Positions 1 to 8,150 of a DNA stretch of 21,197 nt are shown here, in pieces. Location of the stretch: positions 119,855 through 141,051 of the forward strand of contig MU646919.1 in NCBI GenBank assembly GCA_026770585.1. The letters run 5' to 3'. This stretch comes from Baffinella frigidus (Eukaryota > Cryptophyceae > Cryptomonadales > Baffinellaceae). Made by a program: the position numbers and the translations under genes. The notes beneath the pieces were generated by a model. It ran no database searches, was not told where the DNA came from, and worked only from the letters and a program-made list of their open reading frames with translations. Position 1 is the stretch's first letter; each line of letters begins with the position of its first letter.

Positions 1-624
1 GAGCCGCAGTGAAAGCGCCGGAAAGGCGTGTAAAGCGCGTGTAAAGCGCCAGTAGGGGGCGTGGGTGTTACTCGCCATTAAGCACACGCAACGCTCGGTA
101 GGTGGAACTAGGCCCATAGTCAGAGGCCTACTGTAGGTTCCCTGGCGGTTGTGGGGAGGGGGGGGGGGCAGGGAGAGACGTGAGGGCCGAAGCCCGATTA
201 CCCAAGAGGAGTGTGTGTCCCTTAAGTTCCGAGTAGCCTCTTATGCTCCTACCTAGGCTAATACGTGAGCGCCTACGACCCTTCGCGGGTCATAAAATTG
301 AGACCCCAGTCAACTAAAGGCTCGCGACATGGCCAATGGTCGAGGCTCGCTACCTGTCTGATCGAGGCTCACAGGGATGGTGTCACGTGGGTTGATGTCG
401 CCTACAGGCGAGGCTGCGTAGGGCTCTGGGGGCGTGTGGCTTCTTATCAGCGAGGTGCCCGTGTACTCTAAAAGAAAGCGAGGCTTCAAAGTGCATTGCA
501 TTACAGATCCGTTTTGACTAGAGGCTCAGAAAGAGGCAAACCCTTCCCCCAGAACCACAAGTGGGTTGGATCGATAGGCCAACTGTAGGTTCCAACAGAG
601 CTACGCCTCCTTGTCAAAGAGGAA
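1..624. other. Gene-free left edge
   Basis: No convincing gene is seen. A poly-G run lies near 159-170. An 18-bp direct repeat (AGGCC-A/T-ACTGTAGGTTCC) occurs at 124-141 and 576-593. It resembles the interior of repeat family B (CCTACAGTAGG in reverse), so this stretch may hold decayed B pieces. Short open frames on both strands near 265-501 overlap the B end at 441-466 and are not believed. Confidence 0.5.
441..466. repeat. Family B foldback element, solo right end
   Basis: The sequence TTCTTATCAGCGAGGTGCCC matches the right end of the complete B elements near 11.3 and 11.9 kb (TTTCTTATGAGCGAGGTACC). No left partner is recognised in the preceding 150 bp, so this is a truncated copy. Confidence 0.5.
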
Positions 625-1140
625 CCCTAAACCCAGAACCCAAAACCCTAAACCCGAAACCCGAAACCATCAACCCTAAACACAAAAAACCCTCAACACA
701 AAACACTCAACCTCAAACCCCGAACCCTGAACCCTAAACCCAAACTGTTAAACACAAACTTTTACCCTCCAACACCTAGCCCCTAGCCCCTAGCCCCTGA
801 ACCCTGAACCCTGAACCCTAAACCATAACCATAAATACTAAACCCCAAACCCCAAACCCCAAACCCCAAACCTCAAACCCTAAACCCTAAACCCTAAACC
901 CTAAACCCTAAAACTTAAACCCGAAACCCCAAACCCTGAACCCTGAACCCTAAATCCTAAACCCTAAACCCTAAACACTAACCTCTAAACCCAAAACCCT
1001 AAACCCTAAACACTAAACCCTAAACACTAAACCCTAAACCCTAAACCCTAAACCCTAGAACCTAGACCCTAAACCCTAAACCCTGAACCCTAAACCCTGA
1101 ACCCTAAACCATAAACCAATCCTGAACCCTAAATCCTCAA
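625..1140. repeat. Interstitial telomere-like array, C-rich on + strand
   Basis: Tandem 7-bp units of CCCTAAA with variants run for about 500 bp. Sub-blocks are locally uniform: CCCCTAG near 776-797, CCCCAAA near 841-870, CCCTAAA near 885-910 and CCCTGAA near 797-820 and 1081-1105. The heptamer is the plant and algal telomere unit, but non-telomeric sequence lies on the left and a G-rich array on the right, so this is not a chromosome end. Confidence 0.9.
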
Positions 1141-1193
1141 ACCCAACCCCGGGGTATAGGCAATTCTGTACCCTAAATCCTCAAACCAAACCC

Positions 1194-1622
1194 AGGGTTC
1201 AGGATTCTGGGTTTAGGGGCAAGTTTAGGGCCTCGGGGGTAGGGTTGAATGTTTAGAGTTGAGGTTCAAGTGTATATTGTTTAATGTTTAGTGTTTAGGG
1301 GGTCGGGTTTACGGTTTACGGTTTACGGTTTACGGTTTACGGTTTAAGCTTCAATGTTTAGGGTTTAGGGATTTGGGTTTAAGGTTTAGGTTTTGGGGTT
1401 TAGGGTCAAGAGTTGAGGGTTGACAAACTGAGTTTTAGGGGCGAGTGTTCAGGGTTTAAGGTTTTGAGTTTAACGTTTATTTTTTAGGTTTTAACGTTTA
1501 TTGTTTAGGTTTTAGGGTGTAGGGTGAAGGGTTTATGGTATAGGGTGGAGGGTTTATGGTTAATGGTTAATGGTGGAGGGTTCAGGGTTTAGGGTTTAGT
1601 GTTCAGGGTGTACAGTGCTACC
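1194..1622. repeat. Interstitial telomere-like array, G-rich on + strand
   Basis: Degenerate TTTAGGG units run in the opposite orientation to the array at 625-1140, about 50 bp downstream of it. A block of uniform TTTACGG units lies near 1309-1345. Other variants are GTGTAGG, TTTATGG and TTGAGGG. The junction (1141-1193) is a short degenerate C-rich stretch. Confidence 0.88.
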
Positions 1623-1783
1623 TGGGGTATCAAGATCATAACTTGGGAACACAGACCGGATTTTGCCCTTCCGTTTTTTCCTTTTGTACCAGAGTTTTGA
1701 TTGAATATGTCGTTTATTCAGCCCTCTGGTCATAATTGATTTAAGAAAACAGTCACCGACCGATGTCGGAGCACCCGTATTCT

Positions 1784-1887
1784 TATCCCTTAAGTGACCA
1801 CAGGGTAAATATTCACCCTAACTCGCTCTAGGTAGGTCCTAGGGCCGTACCGTAGGGCGTATGAGCTTGCTGGCCACTTGAGGGATA
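1784..1887. mobile_element. Family A MITE-like element, copy 1
   Basis: A 104-bp element has imperfect terminal inverted repeats: left TATCCCTTAAGTGACCA, right TGGCCACTTGAGGGATA, 14 of 16 core positions pairing. The interior holds CCTAGGGCC and CCGTACCGTAGGGC, which also occur in the copies at 2870 and 20044. It has no coding capacity. TA at both ends fits the TA target preference of Tc1/mariner-like elements, but that family assignment is inference. Confidence 0.72.
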
Positions 1888-1903
1888 TCCAAGATACCCC
1901 TGT

Positions 1904-2340
1904 AGGGTTTATGGTTTAGGCTTCAAGGTCTCAAGTTGAGGATCTGGGGTTTAGAAATTAGGGATTAGGGTTTAGGGTTTAGGGTTGAGAGTTGAGGGTT
2001 GAGGGTTGAGGGTTGAGAATGAAGGGCTGAGGGTTTAGGGTTTAGGTTTTAGGGTTTCGGGTTTCGGGTTTCGGGTTTAGGGTTTAGGGTCTACTGTTCA
2101 TGGTTGAGGGTTAAGGGTTGAGGGTTGCGGGTTTAGGATTTAGGGTTTAGGGTTTAGGGTTCAGGGTTTAGGGTTTAGGGTTTAGGGTTTAGGGTTTGAG
2201 GTTCAAGGTTTAAGGATTGGTGCTTAGGGCTCAGGGTTTAGGGTTCAGGATTTGGGGTTAAGTTTCACGATTGAGGATTCAGTGTTTATGGTCGAGGGTA
2301 AAAGGTTTAGGGTTTAAGTTTTTAAGATTTAGGGTTCAAA
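1904..2340. repeat. Interstitial telomere-like array, G-rich
   Basis: Degenerate TTTAGGG repeat, with a TTGAGGG block near 1984-2016, a TTTCGGG block near 2054-2078 and near-perfect TTTAGGG units around 2165-2195. It starts about 15 bp after the family A element at 1784-1887. That element and 1623-1783 therefore separate two arrays of the same orientation. Confidence 0.9.
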
Positions 2341-2766
2341 ACTCCTGCCGAATCTGCAAAACTCCAGCCGGCTTCCAAACTCCAACCAAATCTCAACACC
2401 AACCACTCGAGGATTGAATTTTGGTTTTACAATCGCGTCCAGCTTTTATATACGGGTTTGGTCACGTTGCTCACGCTTTAAGTGAAAAAGACCAGTTGTC
2501 GGACCTCACGCCCCCGTCCTCCTCCCCAGAACCAAAGTGTTTTCTGAGAAATCAGCTGGTGTGTGTTCGCAGCAGCAGAATGATTGGCGGTTCAGGATGG
2601 GAGGTTTTGGAATACAAGTGCCGCCCGTTGCTGGGCGAGTCTTGAAGCATCGAGGTACCCGGCTCTCAAGAAGAGTCACATTCTGTTTTGTCTTGGTGCA
2701 CTCTACTCCCGCTCGCACAGAACAGTTCTGCTACGCACATCGGGCGGAAGGTCTCTCGGTACACGC
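2341..2766. other. Unassigned spacer
   Basis: It begins with three loose repeats of AAACTCC(T/A)(G/A)CC near 2338-2390. Overlapping short open frames follow in several phases, none with protein-like composition or splice support. No gene is recognised. Confidence 0.4.
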
Positions 2767-2812
2767 TACAGGTGTACCTCGCTCATGAGAAACCGCTCAC
2801 CATTAGGCCACG
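2767..2812. repeat. Family B foldback element, solo left end
   Basis: The sequence GTACCTCGCTCATGAGAAAC followed by CGCTCACCATTAGG matches the left end of complete B elements. The right half is missing, and the sequence passes directly into the family C repeat at about 2817. Confidence 0.6.
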
Positions 2813-2816
2813 CCAG

Positions 2817-3168
2817 GTCATAAGTTTCTTTTCCACACATTCGTTCGCGCTAAAAATGTTTAGATGGCTTATCCCTAAAGTGGCAAGTAGGCTCATACGC
2901 CCTACCGTAGGGTCCTAGGACCTGCCTAGGGACCTTCGCGGGTCTTTTTCGACCCGCTGGCCACTGAAGGGACAGTGGTAAATATTTTTAAAATTCCGCC
3001 AGCAAAGATCTTCAATGCACATCACTATTGGCGATTACTGATTACTGATTACTGAATTCATTAAAGAGGTTTCGCGTGTTTCCCGGGTAGAATCAAGTTT
3101 ACTCCCAGATCGTGTAATAAAATGAAAATTCGTTCAAATTTGGACTTCCGCCCTGGCGTGGACCCTAC
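2817..3168. repeat. Dispersed repeat family C, copy 1, interrupted by an A element
   Basis: This copy shares ordered similarity blocks with 13739-13940: CATTCGTTCGCGCT, TTAGATG-CTTAT, GTGGTA followed by TTAAAATTCCG, GTTTCCCGGGTAGAATCAA, and CTGGCGTGGA-CCCT. The A element at 2870-2974 interrupts it. A short run of GATTACT units near 3031-3054 is an addition absent from copy 2. No protein is apparent, and the nature of C is unknown. Confidence 0.65.
2870..2974. mobile_element. Family A MITE-like element, copy 2
   Basis: A 105-bp element with ends TATCCCTAAAGTGGC and GCCACTGAAGGGACA. Its interior is shared with copies 1 and 3, including CCTAGG motifs and the TACCGTAGGG hairpin. It sits inside family C copy 1. 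The uninterrupted sequence GACTTATCGTGGTAC is present in C copy 2 near 13788, which supports a real insertion. Confidence 0.75.
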
Positions 3169-3249
3169 AGTAGGCCTACGCCTAGGGCCCTCTGGAGGTC
3201 CTTGTGGAGGGGGGCGTTTTCTTATGAGTGAGGTACCCCTGCACTGCAC
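3161..3249. repeat. Family B foldback element, right half
   Basis: The CCTACAGTAGGCC interior is followed by GGAGGGGGGCG and TTTTCTTATGAGTGAGGTAC, the B right end. The left terminal inverted repeat is absent, and the element abuts the end of family C copy 1. Confidence 0.65.
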
Positions 3250-3509
3250 CAGGGGGGACGGCTCAGGCAAGAGTAGTACTATTCCGAGTGCGTCAAGACA
3301 CGGGGGGGGGTTGGTAAAACAAGGGTAGCTGTTACAGCTGTAGTGTGTATTTTACACGCGCGCGAAACAGATACGGCCACGTCGTCGCGCTCTTCCTCTC
3401 TTCCTCGCATCTTGTGAGGACTCTCTCGGGACGGGCCCGCATCGGGCGAGAACAAAAATCATTTATGTAGACTCAAGAACACGGGGCGCAAGACACCTCT
3501 CCGTGCACA
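3250..3509. other. Downstream flank of the minus-strand gene
   Basis: No gene is seen. The stretch holds a CGCGCG run near 3356-3364 and TCTTCCTCTCTTCCTCGC. It lies immediately 3' of the stop codon of the minus-strand gene and probably includes its 3' untranslated region. No polyadenylation signal is assigned. Confidence 0.35.
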
Positions 3510-6500
3510 CTACACCTCCTCAATGGACGTAACGGACGCACTGCTCCGCTGCCGCGTCCCGTGCGACAGCCCCGGCGGCGCCCCGCCCCCCCCCCCCATC
3601 ACAGCCGCGTCTCGCGGCGGCGCAAGAGGGCTGCTGATGTCCCCCCACGGCGCGGAATCCACATCCCCCCCCTCTCTCGCCCCCGCGCGCAGCGACGACT
3701 TGGAGCCATTCGCCGCATCCTTGGAGCCGTTGACCTGATCACGCTCCCCTCCAGCCTCCTCCGGGGGCGAATCCTCCGAGGCACCTCCGCGTCCTGGTTC
3801 CTTGGAGGATTCCCAGGAGGCCTGACGACGCGCCCCATTCGGCTGCGCGCGCGGCGGGGAGGGGGTGTCGAGGGGAGGAGACGCGGCGGGGGAGAAGGTG
3901 AAGCTCGCTTTCAGCTCCTCGAATTCGAACTCCCAGCTTTGCCGCGCCTGCTATGAGGACCATCTCCCATAAGTCATTTATGCAGACTTTAGGATATCGG
4001 GCTATTTCGGGGTCGATCTTCCGGAAAAGGGGACCCCCCCTTGTGGGGAATAAACTCATGAGTGTTGAGACCTGGCGGAGCGGACGCCACGACTTTGAGG
4101 ACCCCCGTTGTGAGAGTACACGTGGGCGCCTTACACATCAACGTTGATGCAACGTGAGCAAGTGCGCTGCGCTGCACGCGAGATGCTGCTTGGTGGCACC
4201 CTCGACGGCATCTCAGTCACAGTGCCATGCTCTTCGGGAAGCGCTCACCCCACGCCCTCTAACCCGTAACCACCTCACTGATCCTCGGGGAGGGCTTTGC
4301 TTACTGCCCAGGGCGGGCATCGCGAGTGACAGGACTGGCACTCTGCGCTCAGGGCGGTCATGTCATGGATTCATAGATTCAAGGATTCACGGAGTGAGGG
4401 ATTTCTGGATCACACCTCTTCCGGCTCGAAGCGGCCCTCCCCCCCGAGCAGCGGCAGCGGCAGTCCACCGAGCGCGTGCGCCCCCCCCGCGGAGGCTGAC
4501 TGCGCCTTGCCCGGATCTTGCCTGTGTCCTCCGTCGTAGACGGCCGGAGGCGCCTGCCAGGCAGGGTTTATGGTTTATGGTTTATGGTTTATGGTTTATG
4601 GTTTATGGTTTATGGTGTATAGTTTATGGTTTATTGTTTATTGTTTATGGTTTAGGGTGTTTAGGGTTTATGGTTGAGGAGGCTGACCTCGACAGCGGCG
4701 ATGCGCGCGTCCGCAGCAGCGAGGTGCACCTCCGAGGGGGTAGGCGGCGCGCGCCGCCCCCCCGATGCGCCCCATGCCGCCTCCACCCCACCCGAGCCCC
4801 ATGCTGAGGACGCCGTGTAGCCTGAGGGAGGGGGGAGCGCCTGGGTGTGTGTGGGGGGGAAGGCGTGGGTTGGCCCCGGGGAGGGGAAGAGGGAGGTTGG
4901 GCGGGGGGGGGCGGAGGCCAACGCCGAGGAGGGGGTGAGGCCCGGGGTGTGGTTGGAGGGTGGGGTGGCGCGGGGGGCGGGGTGCGAGGACGGGAATGAG
5001 GGGGGGCGAGAGGAGGAGGGGCGTGATGAGGAGGGTTGAGATGAGAGGGCGTCGACGGAAGCGCGCCACCACGCAGTGTATGGGTCGTGGTCGTGGGGTG
5101 GAGGGGGCGCGGGGGAGGGGCGTGAGTGCGCGCCGCGCTTCGCTGGCGGCGACCCCCCGCTGCCGGCACCGCTCCTCTCTGCCTGCACCCCCCTGCGCCC
5201 CCCACGACGCAACTCAGCGCCAGCCCCCGCCTCTGCCCTCTGCCACCGCACGCAGGACCGTGGGGCTGTCAAGTGGTGTTGTCAAGTGGGAGGAAGCCCC
5301 CCGCGGCACGGCTTGCCACTGCTTGGTTTCAGGTTGGCACTTGCCTGGTTCAGACGTGCCACTGGTGTGGTTCAGGGTTGGCACTGGTGTTGTTCAGGTT
5401 TGGCATTGGCTGGTTCAGGGTTGGCATAGGTTGGTTCAGGGTTGGCACATATTGGTTTAAGCTTGGCGGCTTGTCTCTAGTTTGTTTGTTTGTTTGTTTG
5501 TTTGTTTGTTTGTTTGTTTGTTTGTTTGTTTGTTTGCTTGTTTGTTTTTGTTTTGTTGGTCGGTTGGTGAGTGAGGTGTGGCGGCAGACCTGCGGGGCGG
5601 GGCCGCGTGTTCCACCCACCCTCCATTCATGTTCTTGTGCGGCACATAGAGACGCTGATTCTAGTACAAATAGTTGAAGTGGACCGTGCCCACCAAACCC
5701 CTGGTGGCTGCTCAGTGCCGGCGCGGCGTGGAGCCTCACCTTCGGGGCCGAGTGTTCGACCCACCCTCCTGGGAGGAACTGCTGGGTTCGCACAGGTTGG
5801 TTTAGTCTTGGACTGTTTGGTGGGTTAGGGTTGGCGGCAGACCTACGGGGCGCGGGCGCGTGCTCCTCCCACTCTCCATTGCTGTACTGGTGCTGCGGCG
5901 GGAGGCGGTGCGGCATGTTGGCGCTCGCGGGGAGGAGCGGCGCGCGGTGGTACCACGGCTGTGCGCTTCCTATTCCGCCGCCTCCCCAACTCTGCGACAG
6001 AATTTACGATGGGACATTGTTATTACAATGGAACATTGTGGATGAGCCCTGAGAGGCAATCCCAACTTTGCGTTCGCGCAGTGCAAGCTTCAGGGCCAAG
6101 GCTTCAGGATTCAGGGTCCAGGATCCAGGGTCCAGGGTTCAGGATCCAGGGTCCAGGGTTCAGGATCCAGGGTCCAGGGTTCAGGATTCAGGGTCCAGGG
6201 TTCAGGGGTGAGGTTTTGGGGTTCGGGGTGTGCTAGCTCAGCCTCGAGAGGTGATCAGTGTTAGGGGCGGGGGGTGCGTTGTGGGAGCGACAGGTGGGGG
6301 GTGCGTCGTGGGACTCCCACGCCACGATGGGTGCGTCGCGCCAGAGGACTCTGCATGCTCGTTTTGCTTTCGACCAGGGATGTTGCCTAGGGAGGGCTGG
6401 CAGGCGAGGGGGAGGGCTGGTATATTCTGGAGTTGCTACAGCAAGATCTTCACACGTTGCTACAGACAGATGTTCACACAACTGCTGACCCTGAAAAGCG

Positions 6501-7820
6501 CGGGGGCAGACCTCCTCGGGGGAGAGCGGCAGGGCCATGGCGCGCAACAGGTGGACCAGCTCCAGCTCTGAAGGCGTCGGGGGGCTCTGGAAGGCCCCGC
6601 CGGGAGCCGCGCGCGGGTAGGGCGATTCGCGCTGCTGCTTCTCTCCTGCGTCCGTAGGGTTTGGGGTTTGGGGTTTGGGGTTTGGGGTTTGGGGTTTGGG
6701 GTTTGGGGTTTGGAGTTTGGGTTTTGGGTTTAGGATTCAGGATTAAATGGGGGTTAGAGTTTAGGGTTTAGGTTTCAGGGTTCAGGGTTTGAGGTTTATG
6801 GTTTAGGACCTCCCAGGAGAATCTCAGACGGAGTCAGAGGGAGCAGCATGTACGCCGACCCCTCGTACCCAGACCCCCCGTAGCTCCCGCCGTAGCCACC
6901 CCCGTAGCCGCCGTAGGAATAAGACGCCGAGTGGGGGGCGGCGTGGGGGTAGGCGGAGGACGGCGTCACGTGGTGGGAGTGGTGGGAGTGGTGGGGGAGG
7001 TGGGTCATGTCGTAGGGATAGGCGGGGGAGGAGGCCCAGAGGTGCAGGGCTCCCTCGGAGGGTGTCGGGGGAGAGGCGCAGGGCGCGTTGTTGGCACGAT
7101 TCTGCATTTGCAGGTGGGCGGACATCTCGCCGCTCAGCCCAGCCCCGGATCTCTGTGCAGGCGAGCGAGAGTGCCCGCTCGCAAGGTCACGCTGGGCGCT
7201 GGAAGGAGTCGTGACGCGATGCTGGTGGGTGGCTGCGGCGCGATCGTGGTGAGGCGCGGAGGAACGAGAGTCTGCGGCAGGGTCGCGGGAGGCGTGGTGG
7301 CGCGCCGGGGAGGAGGCGGGCGCGAAGGCGGTAGTGTGTGCGCCGCCGTTGGCATGGCCGAGGAGAGAGTGCATCTGCCAGATCGAGGAGGAGGACTCCG
7401 AGGCCCAGTCTTGACCCCAATCTTGGCCTGCGGAAGCTGCAGAATCAACATCCGAGAGCGCCGTCGGCACCCTCCGCACCCTGAGATCTCTGCGCACAGA
7501 GACCTCAGGGCTAGGGGGTTGGGGATCATTGTGAGAGAGGCGACGAGGGGTGGAGCAGTCCAAGTCCTCTTTGGCAGCGGTACGGTCGCAGCTGCAGATG
7601 ATGAAGACAGACACCTGGGGGCCGGGGGGTGACCTTTGCGAGCTCCTTCTCTTCTCTCGGGAGAGGCGGTGCGGCGATTTTCGAACAGGGCCGCAGCCAG
7701 CCCCTCGTCTGGGGACATGAGGCGCTGCTCGGAAGGGGTCGGCGGGGCAGGGGCGGGGCTGGCGAAGACCCCCGGGGTTCCGACGACCCCCGGGGTTCTT
7801 GGGGGCATCGCATGGGCCAT
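3510..7820 (-). CDS. Multi-exon gene, low-complexity protein with repeated PPTPSE motif
   Basis: Function unrecognised. Exons proposed on the minus strand: 7820-7634, 7568-6810, 6645-6512, 5991-5843, at least one unresolved exon, 4821-4688, 4553-4416 and 3947-3510. Phases agree at six junctions checked by hand. The one gap, 5842-4822, needs an exon of 3n+2 bases. The ATG at 7820 opens MAHAMPPRTPG; TAG at 3512-3510 closes a 145-residue last exon ending SVTSIEEV. A PPTPSE-type motif recurs five times: residue 26 of exon 1, twice in exon 2, then in exons 6645-6512 and 4821-4688. Exon 2 also has a His/Ser run (HHSHHSHH) and a Gly/Tyr segment (YGGYGGGYGG). No signal peptide or membrane segment is obvious. 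S/T-P sites followed by acidic residues suggest an intrinsically disordered phosphoprotein, which is inference. The 7633-7569 intron (65 bases, acceptor AAAG) is the weakest junction. It could be two genes split at the gap. Confidence 0.55.
4136..4149. other. Perfect 14-bp palindrome in last intron
   Basis: CATCAACGTTGATG is self-complementary. It lies in the 468-base intron 3948-4415. Role unknown; it may be chance or a protein-binding site. Confidence 0.4.
4561..4680. repeat. Intronic telomere-like array, TTTATGG units
   Basis: About eight near-identical GTTTATG units (4567-4620) are followed by mixed TTTATTG, TTTAGGG and TTTATGG units. The array nearly fills the 134-base intron 4554-4687 of the minus-strand gene. 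On the sense strand it reads CCATAAA. The donor (GAG, then GTCAGCC) and acceptor (CTGGCAG) flank it directly. Confidence 0.85.
5316..5465. repeat. Approximately 21-bp minisatellite, TGGTTCAGGGTTGGCA core
   Basis: Seven or so imperfect units of TGGTTCAGGGTTGGCAYWGG lie between 5316 and 5465. Divergence is highest on the left. The minus-strand translation gives a 7-residue PTLNQPM repeat, a by-product of the 21-bp period. The array lies in the unresolved intronic gap of the minus-strand gene. Confidence 0.8.
5481..5556. repeat. (TTTG)n microsatellite
   Basis: About 14 TTTG units run with one TTTGCTTG interruption, then degrade into TTTTTG. It sits in an intronic part of the minus-strand gene next to the 21-bp minisatellite. 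Confidence 0.95.
5581..5842 (-). repeat. Two extra copies of an exon-intron junction
   Basis: The end of exon 5991-5843 (…NGEWEEHAPAPR, donor GTCTGCCGCC) has two relatives downstream on the minus strand. One at 5793-5734 reads LPGGWVEHSAPK and ends at GTGAGG. One at 5645-5581 reads MNGGWVEHAAPPR and ends at the same donor GTCTGCCGCC. They share the W-x-EH core and, for the first and third, the start of the intron. The copies do not splice together in one consistent phase, so they may be alternative exons or decayed duplicates. The GGWVEH-AP string resembles the first half of a WW domain, but no second half follows. Confidence 0.5.
6087..6230. repeat. 21-bp higher-order repeat of three heptamers (intronic)
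   Basis: A 21-bp unit GGTCCAGGGTTCAGGATCCAG repeats about four times (6117-6200) and is flanked by single heptamers. Each unit is three telomere-like 7-mers of differing sequence (GGTCCAG, GGTTCAG, GATCCAG). It lies in intron 5992-6511 of the minus-strand gene. Confidence 0.85.
6655..6809. repeat. Intronic telomere-like array, TTTGGGG units
   Basis: Eight near-perfect TTTGGGG units (6659-6717) are followed by mixed TTTAGGG, TTCAGGG and TTTATGG units. The array fills almost all of the 164-base intron 6646-6809 of the minus-strand gene. On the sense strand the donor GTCCTAAACC itself looks like a diverged repeat unit. The acceptor is GGACGCAG at 6646. Confidence 0.88.
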
Positions 7821-8150
7821 AAACGAGACGACAGAACTCGGGGATCAGCGGGGCCCTTCCCTTCCCTTGGCAAACAATTCATTGTAAGTCAACTGTCTTG
7901 CATCTCAAGTGACTTTAGATTGAAATGTTCTACTGTAATGACTTAGGAAAGTCAACATCGGTACGGATCCGGCCGCGAGTTTGAATCGAACGGTAAATAT
8001 TTCAAACTCTTTCTTTCAAGAGATTCCTCAAACCAAGGGAACCTCTCCTTCTTCAGCCTCAGCTGTTCCGCCTCCTGCAACCACCCAGCGCTCTTCCGCA
8101 CACCGCAACCTCGCACACTCGCGGCACTTCCGCCCACCAACACCAACAAA
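7821..8150. promoter_or_regulatory. Divergent promoter and 5' leader region
   Basis: This 330-bp stretch separates the ATG of the minus-strand gene (7820) from the ATG of the plus-strand gene (8151). It is AT-richer in the middle (7880-8030) and holds no repeat array. Next to the plus-strand start it becomes a pyrimidine- and CA-rich leader ending CAACAAAATG, a good eukaryotic start context. No TATA box is confidently assigned. One region serving two promoters is inferred from arrangement only. Confidence 0.5.

Noticed and set aside
1-1622. Chromosome end or ancient telomere fusion
   Set aside because: Unique sequence lies outside the arrays, units are degenerate, and the array order (C-rich then G-rich) is the reverse of a fusion.
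3061-3328. Short frames containing GTSLIRK or RFLMSEVPL on opposite strands
   Set aside because: The same peptides appear at every family B end, so they are translations of a non-coding foldback element.
4154-4807. 217-residue plus-strand open frame including a VYGLWFM repeat
   Set aside because: The repeat is the TTTATGG array translated. The rest is antisense to exons 4821-4688 and 4553-4416.
5316-5465. Possible CRISPR-like array
   Set aside because: Units are contiguous degenerate 21-bp repeats without unique spacers, and the genome is eukaryotic.
5734-5880. Complete WW domain
   Set aside because: Only the first Trp and the EH-AP segment are visible. The central aromatic triplet and second Trp are not found in any frame nearby.
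5350-5916. 188-residue minus-strand open frame running through QTNK and PTLNQPM repeats
   Set aside because: It reads straight through the (TTTG)n and 21-bp minisatellite arrays. Only its upstream part (5916-5843) coincides with a supported exon.
6931-7632. 233-residue plus-strand open frame
   Set aside because: It is the complement of exon 2 of the minus-strand gene. Gly/Val/Arg composition is typical of an antisense shadow of GC-rich coding DNA, and the minus frame carries the repeated motif and splice support.
7968-8000. tRNA-like GTTTGAATCGAAC string
   Set aside because: No acceptor, D or anticodon stems can be drawn around it.
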